Assembly: GCF_001017125.1 (NCBI RefSeq)
Contig: NZ_JXOJ01000003.1
Location: forward strand, 53,356 to 117,355
Reading direction: 5' to 3'
Origin: Methanoculleus sediminis
GTDB lineage: Archaea; Halobacteriota; Methanomicrobia; Methanomicrobiales; Methanoculleaceae
DNA length: 64,000 bases
The notes under the pieces were generated by a model. The model did not search any database. It was not told where the DNA came from and worked only from the letters and a program-made list of their open reading frames with translations. The position numbers were made by a program, and so were the translations under genes. Of this stretch, positions 8,105 through 17,223 are shown in pieces. Every line of letters begins with the position of its first letter. Position 1 is the first letter of the stretch.

Positions 8105-8842
8105 TCAACCGGGAAGCCGCTTCCTCTTCTCCAGCACGTCCGCGAAACAGGAGCACTCGAGGTAGCCGGCCTGCGTCCAGTAATCGAGATCCCCTGCAAG
8201 GACGCCCTCTCCGGCAGCCTCGATCTTCTGCTTCATGATACCGAAGACCTCTTCCAGGTACTCGTCGGTGGTAACGGCACGCTCCCCCGTCACGTAGGAA
8301 TAGATCGCATCGGCCAGAGCGCGGGCGTCGTTTCGTGCCCCGTCGGGGTCGTAGAGGTGCCCGGGAAGCGACCCGTACGACCCGAGCGTTCCGACGGTCT
8401 TGACCCCGAGCGAGGCCATCATCATTCCGAGGTAGTTCTGCACCTCGGGAAGGCCGCTCCCCGCCGTGGTCGCAACGGTCACGCCGGCTTTCCCGGCGAG
8501 CCGCATCGTGTGGAGCCAGGCCGGCAGGCGGTCGAAGAACGTCTTCATCTGGCCGGAGACGTTGATCGCATACACCGGCGACCCGAGGACGATGAACGAG
8601 GCGTTCTCCATCCGCTCTCTGAGCATCGCCATATCGTCGTGCTCATCCTGCGGGCAGAACCCTTTTGTCATGCACGTCCAGCAGCCCCTGCAGTAGCGCA
8701 CGGCCGTCTCGGCAGGGGTGAATATCTCGCACCGGACTGCGTCGTCCTTCTCCGCCAGGCGGTCGAGCATCATCTTCGCCAGTGCGTACGTGTTGGAGCG
8801 GCTGCCGTGGGGACTGCCGATATACGCAAACACCGTTGGCAT
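8105..8842 (-). CDS. iron-sulfur flavoprotein-like NAD(P)H:FMN oxidoreductase
   Basis: 245 residues of flavodoxin-like fold. The N-terminal FMN phosphate loop reads IGSPHGSRSNTYALA. The cysteine cluster CRGCWTCMTKGFC (about residues 51-63) is the compact motif that binds a [4Fe-4S] cluster in methanogen iron-sulfur flavoproteins (Isf). GSPVYAINVSGQMKTFFDR provides the flavin-contacting region. Isf proteins move electrons from ferredoxin to oxygen or peroxide and help with oxidative stress. A C-terminal part (residues about 185-245) with extra cysteines (CSCF) extends beyond the minimal fold. It is convergent with the symporter gene. The start at 8842 fits the immediate beta-strand MPTVFAYIGS. 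Confidence 0.85.
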   Translation of the reverse strand: MPTVFAYIGSPHGSRSNTYALAKMMLDRLAEKDDAVRCEIFTPAETAVRYCRGCWTCMTKGFCPQDEHDDMAMLRERMENASFIVLGSPVYAINVSGQMKTFFDRLPAWLHTMRLAGKAGVTVATTAGSGLPEVQNYLGMMMASLGVKTVGTLGSYGSLPGHLYDPDGARNDARALADAIYSYVTGERAVTTDEYLEEVFGIMKQKIEAAGEGVLAGDLDYWTQAGYLECSCFADVLEKRKRLPG

Positions 8843-8908
8843 GCAGAAAAACTGCGGTTGATGGGATTTAATGCATGCGATTCGATCCGGTAGAGGCCGG
8901 CGGCAGGG

Positions 8909-9853
8909 TTATTCCGGTTGCCCGGGGCGAACTCCCGTAGAGAGGACATACTCCCCGTCGATCCGCACCTCTCCCCGCCCGCCGAACATGAGCCCCCCGT
9001 CGTCGGGGCGGAGCAGGCGGACGATGTTCGGGTTCTCCCGGTCCGGCCCCTGCTCGATGACGAGCGTCCGGTTTGTCCAGAGGTTCTCCCGGATGAGGAA
9101 GTTGCCGAGGGCGGCGTTCCCCGAACCGGTCGCCGGGTCTTCCAGGTACCCGAACGTCGGGGCGAAGACCCGGGTGTGCAGGTCGTGCCCCCGAAACGCC
9201 GTCTCGCGGGTGTAGACGACGACCACGTCGACGGCATGGGCAAGAGCGAACGCACGGAGCGTCGCGTAGTCGGGAGAGCACCGGATGCAGGCGTCGAGCG
9301 AGGCGAGGGGGACGAGCAGGGTTTCGAGGCCGGCGTTCACGACGCCGGGGGGTATCGCGGGATCGATCTCCCGGACGCCGAGTGCGAGGGCGGCAGCGGT
9401 CTCTGCGATGTTGGGGCATGCGCCGGAGAAGACCGGTTCGGGTGCCCGGATGTAGACCATGCCGTCCTCGCCCGTCCGGTTCAGGACGGTGACGACACCT
9501 CTGTTCGTCCGGAGGAGGAGGCTCTCCCGGCCGCGGAACCGGTCTTCGCTATGCACCACGTCGTCCATGATGGCTATCGTCGCGTGGCCGCAGAAGTCGA
9601 CTTCCCGCTCGCAGGAGAAGTAGCGGATCGAGAGGTCGCACTCGCCCGGCGTCCCCTCGCGGAGAAAACCGACCTCCGAGACGAAACCCTTCAGTTCGCG
9701 GGCGATCCGCTGCATCTCGTGGTCGGCGATCTCCTCCCCGGGAGCAAGGCGGACGTATCCCGCGGGGTTTCCTGCCGATCCGGCTGCTGCAAAGGCGTCG
9801 ATCTTCTTGAACCGGTAGCGTTTCATGACTCCACCCGCGTGTTCATCGAGCAT
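8909..9853 (-). CDS. PhzF-family isomerase/epimerase-like protein
   Basis: 314 residues if translation starts at ATG 9853, which has a strong GGAGGAGG ribosome-binding sequence just upstream; an ATG at 9826 (MKRYRFKKIDAF) is the alternative. The family signature is clear: FKKIDAFAAAGSAGNPAGYV at the start of the first hotdog-like half, SEVGFL and CGHATIAIMDD in the first half, and EDPATGSGNAALGNFLI in the second half. PhzF-like proteins catalyse isomerisation of small acids, with a conserved Glu near residue 45 (FVSEVGFL region). In archaea the substrate is unknown. Flanked by the flavoprotein gene and the PEGA gene, all leftward, with gaps that make an operon possible but unproven. Confidence 0.88.
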   Translation of the reverse strand: MLDEHAGGVMKRYRFKKIDAFAAAGSAGNPAGYVRLAPGEEIADHEMQRIARELKGFVSEVGFLREGTPGECDLSIRYFSCEREVDFCGHATIAIMDDVVHSEDRFRGRESLLLRTNRGVVTVLNRTGEDGMVYIRAPEPVFSGACPNIAETAAALALGVREIDPAIPPGVVNAGLETLLVPLASLDACIRCSPDYATLRAFALAHAVDVVVVYTRETAFRGHDLHTRVFAPTFGYLEDPATGSGNAALGNFLIRENLWTNRTLVIEQGPDRENPNIVRLLRPDDGGLMFGGRGEVRIDGEYVLSTGVRPGQPE

Positions 9854-9962
9854 CTGTCCTCCTCCGGAAGGGAAAGAATTTGTTATCTGTTCCGGCACGA
9901 TGACGGCGGCAGAATGCTCCGCTGTAAGGACGACGGGTGGAAGTTCCGAAAAAAGAGTAGGG

Positions 9963-10640
9963 TTAGTTCTTTCTCCAGGTAACCAGCACCAGCCCGGCGA
10001 TCAGCAGGGCGGCGCCGGCAAGGGCCGGCGAGAGGGGCGCCTGCTGCGTGGGGGGCGCGGTGTTCAGGTTCACGTGGAGGTCGACGGTCTCACCCTTGCC
10101 GGGGTACTGGTCGACGGCCGCCGTGTAGGGGAGATACCCTTCTTTGGTCACGGTGTAGGTCTTGTACGGGGTTCCGGTCACGTAGACCTGCACGGTGAGG
10201 ACTCCCTGGCTGGTGGTGCCCTTGATCTCGTTGTCGAACTGGACGGTTGCCCCGTCAACGTTGACGTGGACGGCGTACCAGCCGACGTCGCCGCCGATCG
10301 GGGCGGGAGGCGCTGCGGGGTTCAGGGTCGCGTAGAGGTCGAAGACCTCTCCTTTGCCCGGAACCGAGGTTACGTCCCCGTAGTGGGTCGCGTATCCGTC
10401 CTTCTCGACACGGAACGTCTGGTAGGGTGCGCCGGTGGTGTAGACCGGGACATACAGCACGCCGGCCTCGATCGTGCCCTTGTATTCGTCGTCGAAGTAG
10501 ACGTCGGCTCCATTCACGTTACAGTTGACCGCATACCATCCGTTGTCCCCGCCTACGGGCGGTTGAGCACTCGAAGGAAGGACAATGAGGAAGCAGGCGA
10601 TGAGAGAAAAGACCAGAAGATTGCGTACAGTGCTCTGCAT
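9963..10640 (-). CDS. secreted PEGA-repeat surface protein with C-terminal membrane anchor
   Basis: 225 residues from ATG 10640, where a GGAGG ribosome-binding sequence sits five bases upstream; an in-frame ATG at 10658 lacks this. A signal peptide (NLLVFSLIACFLIVLPSSA) is followed by two tandem repeats of about 85 residues, each opening with GGDnGWYAVn(V/C)NV(D/N)GA and containing EGYL or DGYA and PGKGE. This is the PEGA-like beta-sandwich found in surface proteins. A Pro/Gln linker and one C-terminal helix (AGAALLIAGLVLVTW) ending in basic WRKN give an S-layer-protein-like anchor. The role is probably cell-surface, structural or adhesive. The promoter is in the 337-base gap upstream. Confidence 0.85.
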   Translation of the reverse strand: MQSTVRNLLVFSLIACFLIVLPSSAQPPVGGDNGWYAVNCNVNGADVYFDDEYKGTIEAGVLYVPVYTTGAPYQTFRVEKDGYATHYGDVTSVPGKGEVFDLYATLNPAAPPAPIGGDVGWYAVHVNVDGATVQFDNEIKGTTSQGVLTVQVYVTGTPYKTYTVTKEGYLPYTAAVDQYPGKGETVDLHVNLNTAPPTQQAPLSPALAGAALLIAGLVLVTWRKN

Positions 10641-10977
10641 AAAAGCCTCCGCTTTCATTAGTAAATTCTCTTCTGATGGATATATCTTTCTCTATTTTAT
10701 CGGCCGAATCGAGAATTAAAAGAGATTTACAAAAAATCCGGCGTCTCCCCGTTCAATCGCGGCCGTCCTCGCCGGGATCGCGCCCGTGTGCGTCCCTTCG
10801 GCAGGCTGTTCACCTCACGGCCGAACCGGGGCGGCAGGAGATCCGGAAAGCCCGAACGCATCCTTCAGGGATTTCCGAACCGGAAATCGTCCGGGGAAAC
10901 ACCGTATCGCTCCGGAGCGCGGTGACTTTTATCCGGGAGTAATTATAAAATCTGGCCCGCAAGGAGGAAGTCCCGCC
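10641..10977 (-). promoter_or_regulatory. divergent intergenic region between PEGA gene and kinase
   Basis: This 337-base stretch holds no gene. A TATA-like GATATATC (10676-10686, serving the leftward PEGA gene at about the right distance from 10640) lies next to an AT-rich run. Close to the kinase there are an AATTATAAAA TATA-like sequence (about 10941-10950) and an AAGGAGGAAG ribosome-binding site (10961-10970). Nothing else stands out. Confidence 0.45.
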
Positions 10978-12804
10978 ATGGCACCACTGCCCGAGACCAT
11001 CCGCATATTCATCGTCGGCATCCTGATCGGCGTGTCGGTCGTCCTGACCTACTACTTCCATGCGGTTCTCTCGGTAGGAGCGGTCTTCTCCCACTTCTTC
11101 TACATACCCATCATCCTCGCCGCCCTCTGGTGGGGGAGAAGGGGCATCAGCGTAGCCTTCTTCCTCGGCGGACTGGTCCTGATCAGCCACTTCCTCCTCA
11201 GGACCGACGTCGGAACCGTCAACGACTACGGGCGTGCGGTGATGTTCGTCGTGGTCGCATTGGTCATCGCCTGGCTCTCCGAACGGCTGAAGAGGCAGCA
11301 GAAGGACACCGAGCGGGAGCGCGACCGGGCGCAGGGCTACCTGGACGTGGCCGCCGTCCTGCTGGTCGTCGTCAATGCGGACCAGACCATCGGGCTCGTC
11401 AACCGCCGCGGCTGCGAGCTCCTGGGATACCGGGAGGACGAACTCATCGGGAGGAACTGGTTCGACGTGGCCATCCCGGAGCGCAACCGGGAGGATGCCC
11501 GGCGGGCATTCGCCCGTATGGTATCCGGGGTCGCCACCGCATCGCCGACGGAAGAGAACGTCATCGTGACGAAGAACGGCGACGAGCGCATCCTCATCTG
11601 GAAAGAGGCTGTCCTGCGGGGCACCAACGGCCGCATCACCGGGACCCTCGGGTCGGGGAAGGACATCACCGAACGGATCCGGGCACAGGAGGCGCTCCGG
11701 AACCGCGAGGCCCAGCTCCGCACGATCGTCGAGAACCTGAACGAAGGGCTGGGCGTCTTCGATCTCGACGGCAACCCGCTTCAGTGGAACCGTGCCGCAA
11801 GAGAGTTCTTCGGGCTGTTCGGCCTTGAGAACCCCCCCGGGAACGTGAGCGACTTCGACGATCTCTTCGAGTTTACAACGACGGACGGCACCGTCCTTCC
11901 GCCGGAAGAGTGGCCGCTCTCCCGCGTTCTGCGCGGGGAGCAGATCCGGGATGTGGAGGTGCGCACCCGGCGCATCGGAACCGACCTGGAGCGCGTATTC
12001 AACTACGGCGGCACCCTCGTTCGCGACGCGGGCGGCAGCCCGTTTATGGCGGTGGTCACGTTCACGGACATCACCGGCCGTAAAGGAGCTGAAGAGGCCC
12101 TCCTCTCGGCGAACGAGGTGGCGAACCTGTATCTCGACATCATGGTTCACGACATCAACAACGCCAACGCTATAGCGCTCGGGTACAGCGACATTCTCGC
12201 CGAAGACCTGGAAGGCACGAACCGGGGGATGATACAGAAGATCCGGTCGGCCGTCAGCCAGAGCATCGAGATCATCCAGAACGTCTCGACGATCCGGCGT
12301 CTTCGCTCGCCGACCCCGCCCCTGAAGCCCGTCGACCTCGACGCGGTGATCCGGGCCGAGATCCGGCAGCACCGCGAGACCGATATCCGGTACGACGGGA
12401 GACCGGTCACGGTCCTCGCAGACGACCTCCTCCCCGAGGTCTTCACGAACCTCGTCGGCAACAGCATCAAGTTCGGGGAGCCCGATGTCGTGATCGCGAT
12501 CCGGGTCGAGGACCAGGACGGCGGGGTGCTGGTCTCGGTCGAGGACACGGGCCCCGGCATACCCGACGAGGTAAAGCCCACCCTCTTCTCGCGGTTCCGG
12601 AAGGGGAAGAGTTCGAAGAGCGGCAAGGGTCTCGGGCTTTACATCGTGCGGATGCTTGTCACCCGCTACGGGGGGAGCATCCGGGTGGAAGACCGTGTGC
12701 CGGGCGCTCCGGATGCGGGGGCGGCGTTCCGGTTCACGCTCAAAAAGGCGGCGCGGGAGGAGCCGGAGGCGCCGGCCATCCCGGAGGTCCCGCTGCCGGT
12801 GTAG
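10978..12804 (+). CDS. membrane PAS-domain sensor histidine kinase
   Basis: 608 residues, starting at ATG 10978 behind an AAGGAGGAAG ribosome-binding site; earlier in-frame starts lack this. The N-terminus has about four membrane helices (residues 5-105), then a coiled linker (SERLKRQQKDTERERDRAQ), two PAS domains (about 120-235 and 245-370, each ending in an ITxR motif), an H-box region with MVHDINNANAIALGYSDI as likely phosphoacceptor, and a HATPase_c domain with N-box NLVGNSIKFG, G1 EDTGPGIPDEV and G2 KGLGLYIVR. It should autophosphorylate in response to an unknown signal. No response regulator is adjacent. Complete and typical of the PAS-rich kinases of Methanomicrobiales. Confidence 0.92.
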   Translation: MAPLPETIRIFIVGILIGVSVVLTYYFHAVLSVGAVFSHFFYIPIILAALWWGRRGISVAFFLGGLVLISHFLLRTDVGTVNDYGRAVMFVVVALVIAWLSERLKRQQKDTERERDRAQGYLDVAAVLLVVVNADQTIGLVNRRGCELLGYREDELIGRNWFDVAIPERNREDARRAFARMVSGVATASPTEENVIVTKNGDERILIWKEAVLRGTNGRITGTLGSGKDITERIRAQEALRNREAQLRTIVENLNEGLGVFDLDGNPLQWNRAAREFFGLFGLENPPGNVSDFDDLFEFTTTDGTVLPPEEWPLSRVLRGEQIRDVEVRTRRIGTDLERVFNYGGTLVRDAGGSPFMAVVTFTDITGRKGAEEALLSANEVANLYLDIMVHDINNANAIALGYSDILAEDLEGTNRGMIQKIRSAVSQSIEIIQNVSTIRRLRSPTPPLKPVDLDAVIRAEIRQHRETDIRYDGRPVTVLADDLLPEVFTNLVGNSIKFGEPDVVIAIRVEDQDGGVLVSVEDTGPGIPDEVKPTLFSRFRKGKSSKSGKGLGLYIVRMLVTRYGGSIRVEDRVPGAPDAGAAFRFTLKKAAREEPEAPAIPEVPLPV

Positions 12805-12938
12805 GAGGGCTGTAGCGGCCATCCCGGCTTCCGGAATCTCCGAGCAACCTCCCGTAAAACACTAAAATTGCCGGAACTACCTGGAAAATGTTTTGAGAAA
12901 AGAAAAGATTTTTCTACAATTCGCATGTTCTCTCTTCT

Positions 12939-14462
12939 ATGAGATCCACCGTGATCATTGTTTCCGCGGCTGTGTTCGCCCTTCTTTTCATCTTTGCGGC
13001 AGGATGCACTGCCGCAACGGAGGAAAAGACCGGTTCCGCCGCTCCGTCGCCGGCCGACGAGGCCTACGCCCGGGGGCTCGCCGAATATGGAGCCGCCAAC
13101 TACCGGACAGCCGAGGAACGCTTCGCGGAGGCCTGTGCCCTCTATGCCGGTGCCGGTGATCCGGACAGGGCAAGAACCGCAAGGAATGCGATGTTCCGGG
13201 CGAACAGGACGTATGCGGAGTACACGTTCGACACTGCGGCCGCAGAGGCGGCGTTGCGGGAGAAGGTTCCCGGCATCACCGATGTCGCGATAACCGACTG
13301 GCTGGAGAACCGCGCGCAGAAGATCGTCTCGGAGAACGAGACGCTGTACTTCTACGACATTGCCGGCAACTACCTCTACGCGCACCCCGACGAGATGCAA
13401 AAACTGAATGGGGGGAATCTCGACTTCGACTACATCGCCCGGTACGCCTGGTCGGTGAACCGTTCGGAGAGCGGGCCGTACGTGAACCCGGTGCGCTACG
13501 AGGGCGTCGAGCGGCTCGAGATCCCGTTCGAGGCGCTTCCGTCGACAGGTATCTTAAAGATCTGGCTCCCGCTCCCGGTCGAGACGGATGCGCAGAGGAA
13601 CGTCACCGTCACGAACCTCTCGTGCCCCGACTTCATCGTCGCCGGCCCGGTCACCACCGGCTCTATCGGCTACGTCTACTACGAGATCCCGGCCGGGGCG
13701 GTCAACGGGAACCTCGTCATCTCGGCGGATATCGCGTTCACCTCCTACGAGCAGGTCTTTGACGATATCGACCCGGAAAAGGTCGGGGAGTATAACACGA
13801 GCGATCCTGAATACCTGCTCTACACGAAGTCCGAGAGGAACATCGAACTCACGGACGCGGTCCGGGAGAAGGCGCAGGAGATCGTCGGCAACGAGACGAA
13901 CCCGCACCTTCAGGCGCAGATGATCTACCGCCACATCATAAAGACCTATCCCTACAGCCACGTCCCGCACGGCTCGCTCGATGCCCGGGAGCCCAAGGCC
14001 GCCGAGTCGACCTACATGTTCGAGACCGGTCACGGCGACTGCGGCACCCAGAGCATGCTCTTTGCCGCGTTCTGCCGGTCGCTCGGGATCCCCGCCCGCG
14101 CCGTCGGCGGCTACCAGATGCTCCTCTCCGAGACGCCCGGCACCCACTTCTGGGCGGAATACTACCTGCCCGGCTACGGCTGGGTCCCGAACGACGTGAC
14201 GGTCGCCGAGGTGGCCGACTGGGTCGCCATCCCCGAAGAGAAAGGAGCGGCGTTCAAGGACTACTACGCCGCGAACCTTGATCCCACACGTTTCGTCATC
14301 CAGAAGAACGTCGACGCCCCGATGGATCCGTCCCTCCCCGGCGATGCCGTCGTCTTCAGGGTCGTCCGGCAGTACCCGGCGATCGTCTGCGATACGGCAG
14401 AGGACGACCTGGATCTCGTCGGCATGGAGTGTTTCGGCATCAGCCTTGAAGCCGTAGCCTGA
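12939..14462 (+). CDS. transglutaminase-like (cysteine protease fold) lipoprotein
   Basis: 507 residues. A signal peptide with lipobox (ALLFIFAAGC, Cys 23) indicates lipid anchoring outside the cell membrane. Residues about 45-100 form TPR-like helices (ARGLAEYGAANYRTAEERF). The C-terminal half is a transglutaminase-like domain with the catalytic triad visible: Cys in HGDCGTQS (about 368), His in PGTHFWAEYY (about 405) and Asp in VPNDVTVAEV (about 421). Proteins like this are common in methanogen surface proteomes and may process or cross-link envelope proteins. A TTTT-rich stretch (14475-14479 and 14551-14556) after the stop is a likely terminator. Confidence 0.9.
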   Translation: MRSTVIIVSAAVFALLFIFAAGCTAATEEKTGSAAPSPADEAYARGLAEYGAANYRTAEERFAEACALYAGAGDPDRARTARNAMFRANRTYAEYTFDTAAAEAALREKVPGITDVAITDWLENRAQKIVSENETLYFYDIAGNYLYAHPDEMQKLNGGNLDFDYIARYAWSVNRSESGPYVNPVRYEGVERLEIPFEALPSTGILKIWLPLPVETDAQRNVTVTNLSCPDFIVAGPVTTGSIGYVYYEIPAGAVNGNLVISADIAFTSYEQVFDDIDPEKVGEYNTSDPEYLLYTKSERNIELTDAVREKAQEIVGNETNPHLQAQMIYRHIIKTYPYSHVPHGSLDAREPKAAESTYMFETGHGDCGTQSMLFAAFCRSLGIPARAVGGYQMLLSETPGTHFWAEYYLPGYGWVPNDVTVAEVADWVAIPEEKGAAFKDYYAANLDPTRFVIQKNVDAPMDPSLPGDAVVFRVVRQYPAIVCDTAEDDLDLVGMECFGISLEAVA

Positions 14463-14474
14463 TCCCGACCACCC

Positions 14475-14556
14475 TTTTTCCCGCAGGTCCGCCCGGGAAA
14501 TGCGTTGCCATGCCGGCGGGAAAGGTGCCGCGGGTTCCTTATCAAACGTCTTTTTT
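14475..14556 (+). terminator. two T-runs after the transglutaminase gene
   Basis: TTTTT at 14475-14479 and TTTTTT at 14551-14556, shortly after the stop at 14462, are consistent with U-rich archaeal termination. The second run precedes a TATA-like CCTAAATATC (14590-14599) that may drive the next gene. Confidence 0.4.
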
Positions 14557-14707
14557 GTGCCAAACTTAATGAATAAGATGGGAACAATACCTAAATATCG
14601 CAACGCACTCTTCAACCACGGCCGGTTCGCCAGGATATATCCCTGCGGTTCCGTTTTACTGACCGGAACTCTCCTATCGATTGCCGGACTTACCATCGTG
14701 CCGAACC

Positions 14708-15847
14708 ATGATCCAGAGAAGCCAGCTCGACCTGAGAAAGTTCGTGGCTCCCGAATTTATCTGCGGATACGGGGCACTGCACCTTGCGGGGCGGTATGCC
14801 CGCAACTTCGGGATGAAGCAGGTGCTCCTCGTCACCGATCCTGGCGTCCGGGCCGCAGGCTGGGCGGGGGCCGTCGGGGAGAGCCTGGCCGAAGCGGGGG
14901 TGTCGTTCACCGTCTTCGATTCCATCTCTGCAAATCCCCGTTCCCGGCAGGTGATGGCGGGTACGGAAGCATACCTCGCCGAGGAGTGCAACGGCATCGT
15001 CGCCGTCGGAGGGGGCAGCCCGATGGACTGCGCCAAGGGGATCGGGATAGCGTCCTCCAGCATGCGCGATATCCTCACGTTCGAGGGCGTCGACCGGGTG
15101 CCGGTGCCTGCCCCGCCGCTCATCTGCATCCCGACGACCGCCGGAAGTTCCGCCGACGTCTCCCAGTTCGCCATCATCACGGACGAAGGGAGGAAGCGAA
15201 AGATCGCCATCGTTTCTAAAACGCTCGTCCCCGACATCTCTCTGCTCGATCCCGAACCCCTGACGACGATGCCGCGGGAACTGACCGCGGATACCGGCAT
15301 GGACACCCTCAGCCACGCGATCGAGGCCTACGTCTCGAACGCCAGTTCCCCGATGACCGACGTGCATGCCCTCGAGGCGATGCGGCTCGCCGTGAGCGCA
15401 CTGCCTGCGGCCATGGCCGAGCCGGAAGACCTGAACCTGCGGTTCTCGACCCTCCTTGCCAGCCTTCACGCCGGACTCGCGTTCTCGAACGCCAGCCTCG
15501 GGGCGGTCCACGCGATGGCGCACAGTCTCGGAGGGGCCTACGATCTTGCGCACGGACGGTGCAACGCGCTCCTCCTCGAGCACGTGATGGCGGCCAACTA
15601 CGAGGCGGCATCCGACCGGTACGACCGGATCGGGGCGATCCTCGGGCAGGGACGGGCGACCCCGGCGGAGGGGGCGGCCGCGTTTCGGAAAACGCTCGGG
15701 ATCACCGGGACCCTCGCCGGAGTCGGCGTCCGGGAGGATGCGCTCCCCGCCCTTGCGGCGGCGGCGCACGCCGATCCCTGCATGGTAACGAACCCGCGCA
15801 GCCTCGCCTGCGAAGACATTGAACGGATCTATGGGCATGCACTCTGA
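14708..15847 (+). CDS. iron-containing alcohol dehydrogenase
   Basis: 379 residues counted from MIQRSQLDLRKF at 14708. A Rossmann-like N-domain has the NAD(P) loop GGGSPMDCAKG. The C-domain has the metal-ligand pattern of group III (iron) dehydrogenases: D and H in ADTGMDTLSHAIEAYVS, then HAMAHSLGGAYDLAHGRCNALLL, where two further His residues bind Fe. The expected reaction is NAD(P)-linked alcohol/aldehyde interconversion, for example of short-chain alcohols or a sugar-derived aldehyde. The last codons overlap the start of a PAS protein (15831), suggesting co-transcription and perhaps sensing of the same redox state. An alternative start at 14681 exists but adds residues not typical of the family. 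Confidence 0.93.
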   Translation: MIQRSQLDLRKFVAPEFICGYGALHLAGRYARNFGMKQVLLVTDPGVRAAGWAGAVGESLAEAGVSFTVFDSISANPRSRQVMAGTEAYLAEECNGIVAVGGGSPMDCAKGIGIASSSMRDILTFEGVDRVPVPAPPLICIPTTAGSSADVSQFAIITDEGRKRKIAIVSKTLVPDISLLDPEPLTTMPRELTADTGMDTLSHAIEAYVSNASSPMTDVHALEAMRLAVSALPAAMAEPEDLNLRFSTLLASLHAGLAFSNASLGAVHAMAHSLGGAYDLAHGRCNALLLEHVMAANYEAASDRYDRIGAILGQGRATPAEGAAAFRKTLGITGTLAGVGVREDALPALAAAAHADPCMVTNPRSLACEDIERIYGHAL

Positions 15848-16973
15848 ACCTCCCGGTGAGCGGGACGCGCTCCGCGAGAAGATCATCGGCCTCGGGGAGA
15901 CGTCCCTGCACAAGAGTTACTATCCCGAACTGCAGAGACGGCTTGCGGAGCTCGAACGGTTCAGGGCGCTGCTCGACCAGACGCACGACGCGATATTCCT
16001 GATCCGTGCGGAAACCGGGAGACTTGCGGACGTCAACGCATCCGCAAAGGCGTATCTCGGCTACTCGAAGAAGGAGCTGCTCGCGATGCCGTTCACCGAC
16101 CTGATCTCCCCGCAGCAGAAGGCCCGGTTTGTCGAATTCGTCCATAAGATCAGCGTTCTGCCGTCCGAGTCCCGGCAGACCTGGACCGCGCCGCTCGTAT
16201 CGCGGAGTGGAACGGAGATCCCGATGGAGATCACCGTCCGTTCGGTCACCTTCGGCGGCGAGCAGTACGTCGTCGCGATTGCGCGGGACATCACCGAGCG
16301 GATCCGCATCGAACGGGAGATCAGGATAAAGGAGAGCGCTCTCGAATCGTCGACGAACGGCATCCTCATCGCCGATCTCACCGGGGCGGTCATGTATGCC
16401 AACCGGAGTTTTGCTGCGATGTTCGGCTACGAGCGGGAGGGCACGATCGCGGGGAGAAACCTGGAGGCGTTCTTTGCGGACCCCACCGTCGGGGAGAAGG
16501 TTACGGCCCATCTCCTCGACAACCCTGCGATCGTGCAGGAGACGGTCGGGCTGCGGAGCAACGGCTCTCCGTTTCACATCCAGATCTCGGGCAGCGTCGT
16601 CCAGAACGATGCCGGGCAGCCGCTCTGCATCATGCTGATCGTGATGGATATCACCGAACGCATCCTCACCGAGCAGATGAAGCGGGAGACCTACACCCAG
16701 CTCGGGAAGAACATCGAGCAGTTCGCTATCCTCGGGGACCATATCAGGAATCCCCTGCAGGTGATCGTCGGGTATGCGGAGATGATCGACGATCCGTTTG
16801 CAGCAAAGATCCTCGAGCAGTCGCGCCGGATTGACGACCTCGTCACCCGGCTCGACCGGGGATGGGTCGAGTCGGCGAACGTCAGACAGTTTCTGCGGCG
16901 GCACGGGGACGGTGCAAAGCCCCCCGGGGAGACGTTTTTCCGGTTTTCGAACCTGAAGGAAGAAGATCGCTGA
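15831..16973 (+). CDS. double-PAS protein with H-box module but no ATPase domain
   Basis: 380 residues, starting inside the ADH stop region. Residues about 35-160 and 170-285 are two PAS domains, each closing with the usual DITER motif. The C-terminal 90 residues contain KNIEQFAILGDHIRNPLQVI, resembling a HisKA H-box (an HxxRNP-like histidine), and end in LDRGWVESANVRQFLRR. No N, G1 or G2 box follows, so it cannot autophosphorylate alone. The same C-terminal module ends the large PAS protein at 44250-46508. It could be a scaffold, be phosphorylated in trans, or act by dimer signalling. ATG 15837 is the alternative start. Confidence 0.85.
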   Translation: MGMHSEPPGERDALREKIIGLGETSLHKSYYPELQRRLAELERFRALLDQTHDAIFLIRAETGRLADVNASAKAYLGYSKKELLAMPFTDLISPQQKARFVEFVHKISVLPSESRQTWTAPLVSRSGTEIPMEITVRSVTFGGEQYVVAIARDITERIRIEREIRIKESALESSTNGILIADLTGAVMYANRSFAAMFGYEREGTIAGRNLEAFFADPTVGEKVTAHLLDNPAIVQETVGLRSNGSPFHIQISGSVVQNDAGQPLCIMLIVMDITERILTEQMKRETYTQLGKNIEQFAILGDHIRNPLQVIVGYAEMIDDPFAAKILEQSRRIDDLVTRLDRGWVESANVRQFLRRHGDGAKPPGETFFRFSNLKEEDR

Positions 16974-17099
16974 TGCACGGATTTTTAGTGTGCGCGGGTT
17001 CCGGCGATTTCGAAGGATACCGTCACCTTCCCGGTACACGAAGATATCCGCTGCGCTGCGACCATAAATTTGACGGGAATTGAGTTCGAAAAGATAAAA

Positions 17100-17171
17100 C
17101 GCCCCGGCCGGGATTCGAACCCGGGTCGAAAGCTCCGGAGGCTTTCAGGATATCCACTACCCTACCGAGAC
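17100..17171 (-). tRNA. tRNA-Arg (anticodon CCG)
   Basis: The minus-strand sequence folds as a 72-base tRNA. The acceptor stem GTCTCGG pairs with CCGGGGC (two G-T wobbles), followed by a 3' discriminator G and no encoded CCA. The anticodon stem AAAGC/GCTTT holds loop CTCCGGA (anticodon CCG), and the T-arm CCGGG TTCGAAT CCCGG is perfect. A TATA-like GGTATAAAAG (17193-17202, read on the complement) lies about 25 bases upstream of the 5' end. Confidence 0.93.
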
Positions 17172-17223
17172 TGCCATATTATGTTGTTGTGTAAGGTATA
17201 AAAGGCCAGCGGAGGGGGCGGGT

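Noticed and set aside
10810..12822. 670-codon open frame antisense to the histidine kinase
   Set aside because: High GC with few stops in the antisense frame; the protein reads as charged low-complexity sequence without a domain.
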